The position numbers were made by a program, and so were the translations under genes. Source: Trebonia sp. (GTDB taxonomy: Bacteria; Actinomycetota; Actinomycetes; Streptosporangiales; Streptosporangiaceae). Taken from it: 6,731 nt of DNA. Where the stretch lies: the NCBI GenBank assembly GCA_030043595.1, contig JASHXJ010000099.1, positions 1 to 6,731 on the forward strand, in the 5' to 3' direction. The notes under the pieces were generated by a model that was not told where the DNA came from, made no database searches, and saw only the letters and a program-made list of their open reading frames with translations. This document shows, in pieces, positions 5,645 through 6,731 of this stretch. The number at the start of each line of letters is the position of its first letter. The stretch's first letter is position 1.

Positions 5645-6731
5645 ATGGAAATGATCCTCAGCACCCGGGTGCTGAACCGGGCACTCCTCGAACGCCAGCT
5701 CCTGACCGAGCGGTCCGCGAAGACCGCGCAGGAAGCGGTCGCCCATCTCGTGGGAATGCAGGCGCAGGCGGTCAATCCGCCCTACGTCGGACTGTGGACC
5801 CGGCTCGCCCGGTTCACCGCCGATGACGTGGGCAGCCTGCTCCTTGACCGCAAGCTGGTCAGGATGGCACTGATGCGCTCGACCGTCCACCTGGTCACGG
5901 CTGAAGACAGTCTTGCTCTCCGGCCCCTGCTCGCGCCGATGCTCGCCCGCACGGCCACGAGCCAGTTCGGCAGGCAGGTGAGCGGAGTCGATCTCGCTGA
6001 ACTGGCCCGCGTCGGCGCCGAGCTGGCCGGGAGAAGCCCGCTGTCTTTCGCGGAGATGGGGAAGCTGCTCGCGGAGCACTGGCCGGGCCGGGACGCCAGT
6101 GCGCTGACTCAGACGGTTCGCAACCTCGTGCCCCTGGTGCAGATCCCGCCGCGGGGGCTGTGGGGGAACAACGCTCAGGCCGTTCACGTCACCCTGGGCA
6201 GCTGGCTGGGGCAGGAACCGGACGACTCGCCCGACCTGGCCGGATATATCGTGCGCTACCTGGCCGCCTTCGGCCCCGCCAGCATCCCCGACGTGCAGAA
6301 GTGGTCTGGGCTGACCCGGCTGCGCGAGGCATTCACCCGGCTGGGATCGCGGCTGCGGACCTACCGTGACGAGCGGGGAACTCTGCTGTTCGATCTCGCG
6401 GAGGCGGAACTGCCCGATCCCGAGGCGGAGGTCCCAGTCCGTTTCCTGCCCGAATTCGACAACATCCTCCTCTCGCACGCCGACCGGAGCCGCATCCTGC
6501 GCGGGCAGGACCGGCTGCGGGTCTTCACCAGCAACGGGATCATCAGGTCCACCATCGTGGTCGACGGGTTCGTCGCTGGCCTGTGGAACGTGCGGCGCGC
6601 CGAAGACACTGCCACGCTCGTCGTCACCCCGTTCACCGGACTGAGCCGCCAGGCGGCCGCGGCACTGGCTGAGGAAGGCGCCGGGCTGCTCCGGTTCACC
6701 GCAGCCGACGCGGCCCGCCACGAGATTCGCT
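5645..6731 (+). CDS. HTH_42 / AlkZ-YcaQ-like winged-helix DNA-binding protein, 3' end outside window
   Basis: At least 362 residues, open to the window edge. It belongs to the HTH_42 family (Pfam PF06224). Early helices (ILSTRVLNRALLERQLL) lead to HLVGMQAQ at 34-41, then PYVGLWTRLARF, RMALMRSTVHLVTAED (about 73-88), the winged-helix block AGYIVRYLAAFGPASIPDVQKWSGL and, near the C-terminus, VRFLPEFDNILLSHADRSRIL. The QxQ motif (Q39, Q41) corresponds to the catalytic QxQ of AlkZ and YcaQ, DNA glycosylases that excise bulky alkylated bases and unhook interstrand crosslinks; AlkZ gives self-resistance in an azinomycin producer. Many HTH_42 proteins remain untested, so glycosylase activity is inference. 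ATG 5651, two codons in, is an alternative start; neither has a clear ribosome site. It lies 27 bp after tetR and is probably co-transcribed with it. Confidence 0.88.
   Translation, partial: MEMILSTRVLNRALLERQLLTERSAKTAQEAVAHLVGMQAQAVNPPYVGLWTRLARFTADDVGSLLLDRKLVRMALMRSTVHLVTAEDSLALRPLLAPMLARTATSQFGRQVSGVDLAELARVGAELAGRSPLSFAEMGKLLAEHWPGRDASALTQTVRNLVPLVQIPPRGLWGNNAQAVHVTLGSWLGQEPDDSPDLAGYIVRYLAAFGPASIPDVQKWSGLTRLREAFTRLGSRLRTYRDERGTLLFDLAEAELPDPEAEVPVRFLPEFDNILLSHADRSRILRGQDRLRVFTSNGIIRSTIVVDGFVAGLWNVRRAEDTATLVVTPFTGLSRQAAAALAEEGAGLLRFTAADAARHEIR

Noticed and set aside
4972..5826. 284-codon plus-strand frame overlapping tetR
   Set aside because: Its product is Pro/Arg/Ala low complexity, while the other frame gives an unmistakable TetR domain.
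5237..6721. 494-codon open frame on the minus strand
   Set aside because: It lies antisense to the tetR and HTH_42 genes, has low-complexity Arg/Gly/Gln-rich composition and no domain signal, and is a normal by-product of GC-rich coding DNA.
1..6731. CRISPR arrays, tRNA/rRNA genes, insertion sequences, attachment sites
   Set aside because: I looked for regular direct repeats, tRNA-like cloverleaf ends and transposase motifs and saw none.

Overview
The window comes from a high-GC actinomycete. Third codon positions are strongly G/C, GTG starts are used, and the gene families (PH_6/DUF2510-type membrane protein, DrrA/DrrB-like exporter, HTH_42 protein) are typical of Streptomyces, Streptosporangiales and relatives. 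The sequence does not allow a genus call. Eight genes are supported. They are packed tightly, and no stretch longer than about 125 bp lacks a gene.

Left part (1-2444, all + strand): the 3' end of a phosphoesterase-family phospholipase C; a four-TM membrane protein joining a bacterial PH-like domain to a DUF2510-like motif; and an unrecognised 208-residue soluble protein. A 112-bp gap follows that holds two tandem GC hairpins.

Middle (2445-3158): a P-loop protein closely resembling Bacillus TmrB (tunicamycin resistance). It may be read from a leaderless GTG, and its stop codon lies inside a perfect 11-bp hairpin. It converges on the next operon.

Right part (3159-6731): a drug-exporter-type ABC operon on the minus strand (ATPase then permease, ATGA overlap) is divergent from a TetR regulator on the plus strand. 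The 126 bp between them carries nested inverted repeats built from ATCGTA/TACGAT half-sites, including a perfect 9-1-9 palindrome, so this is the likely operator region. Directly downstream of tetR, and probably co-transcribed, is an HTH_42-family protein with the QxQ signature of AlkZ/YcaQ DNA glycosylases. It runs off the window.

The most coherent reading of the right part is a regulated xenobiotic or genotoxin defence cassette: a TetR sensor, an efflux pump, and a putative alkyl-base DNA repair enzyme, next to a TmrB-like nucleotide-antibiotic resistance protein. The families are recognised from sequence motifs. The functional link between them is inference.
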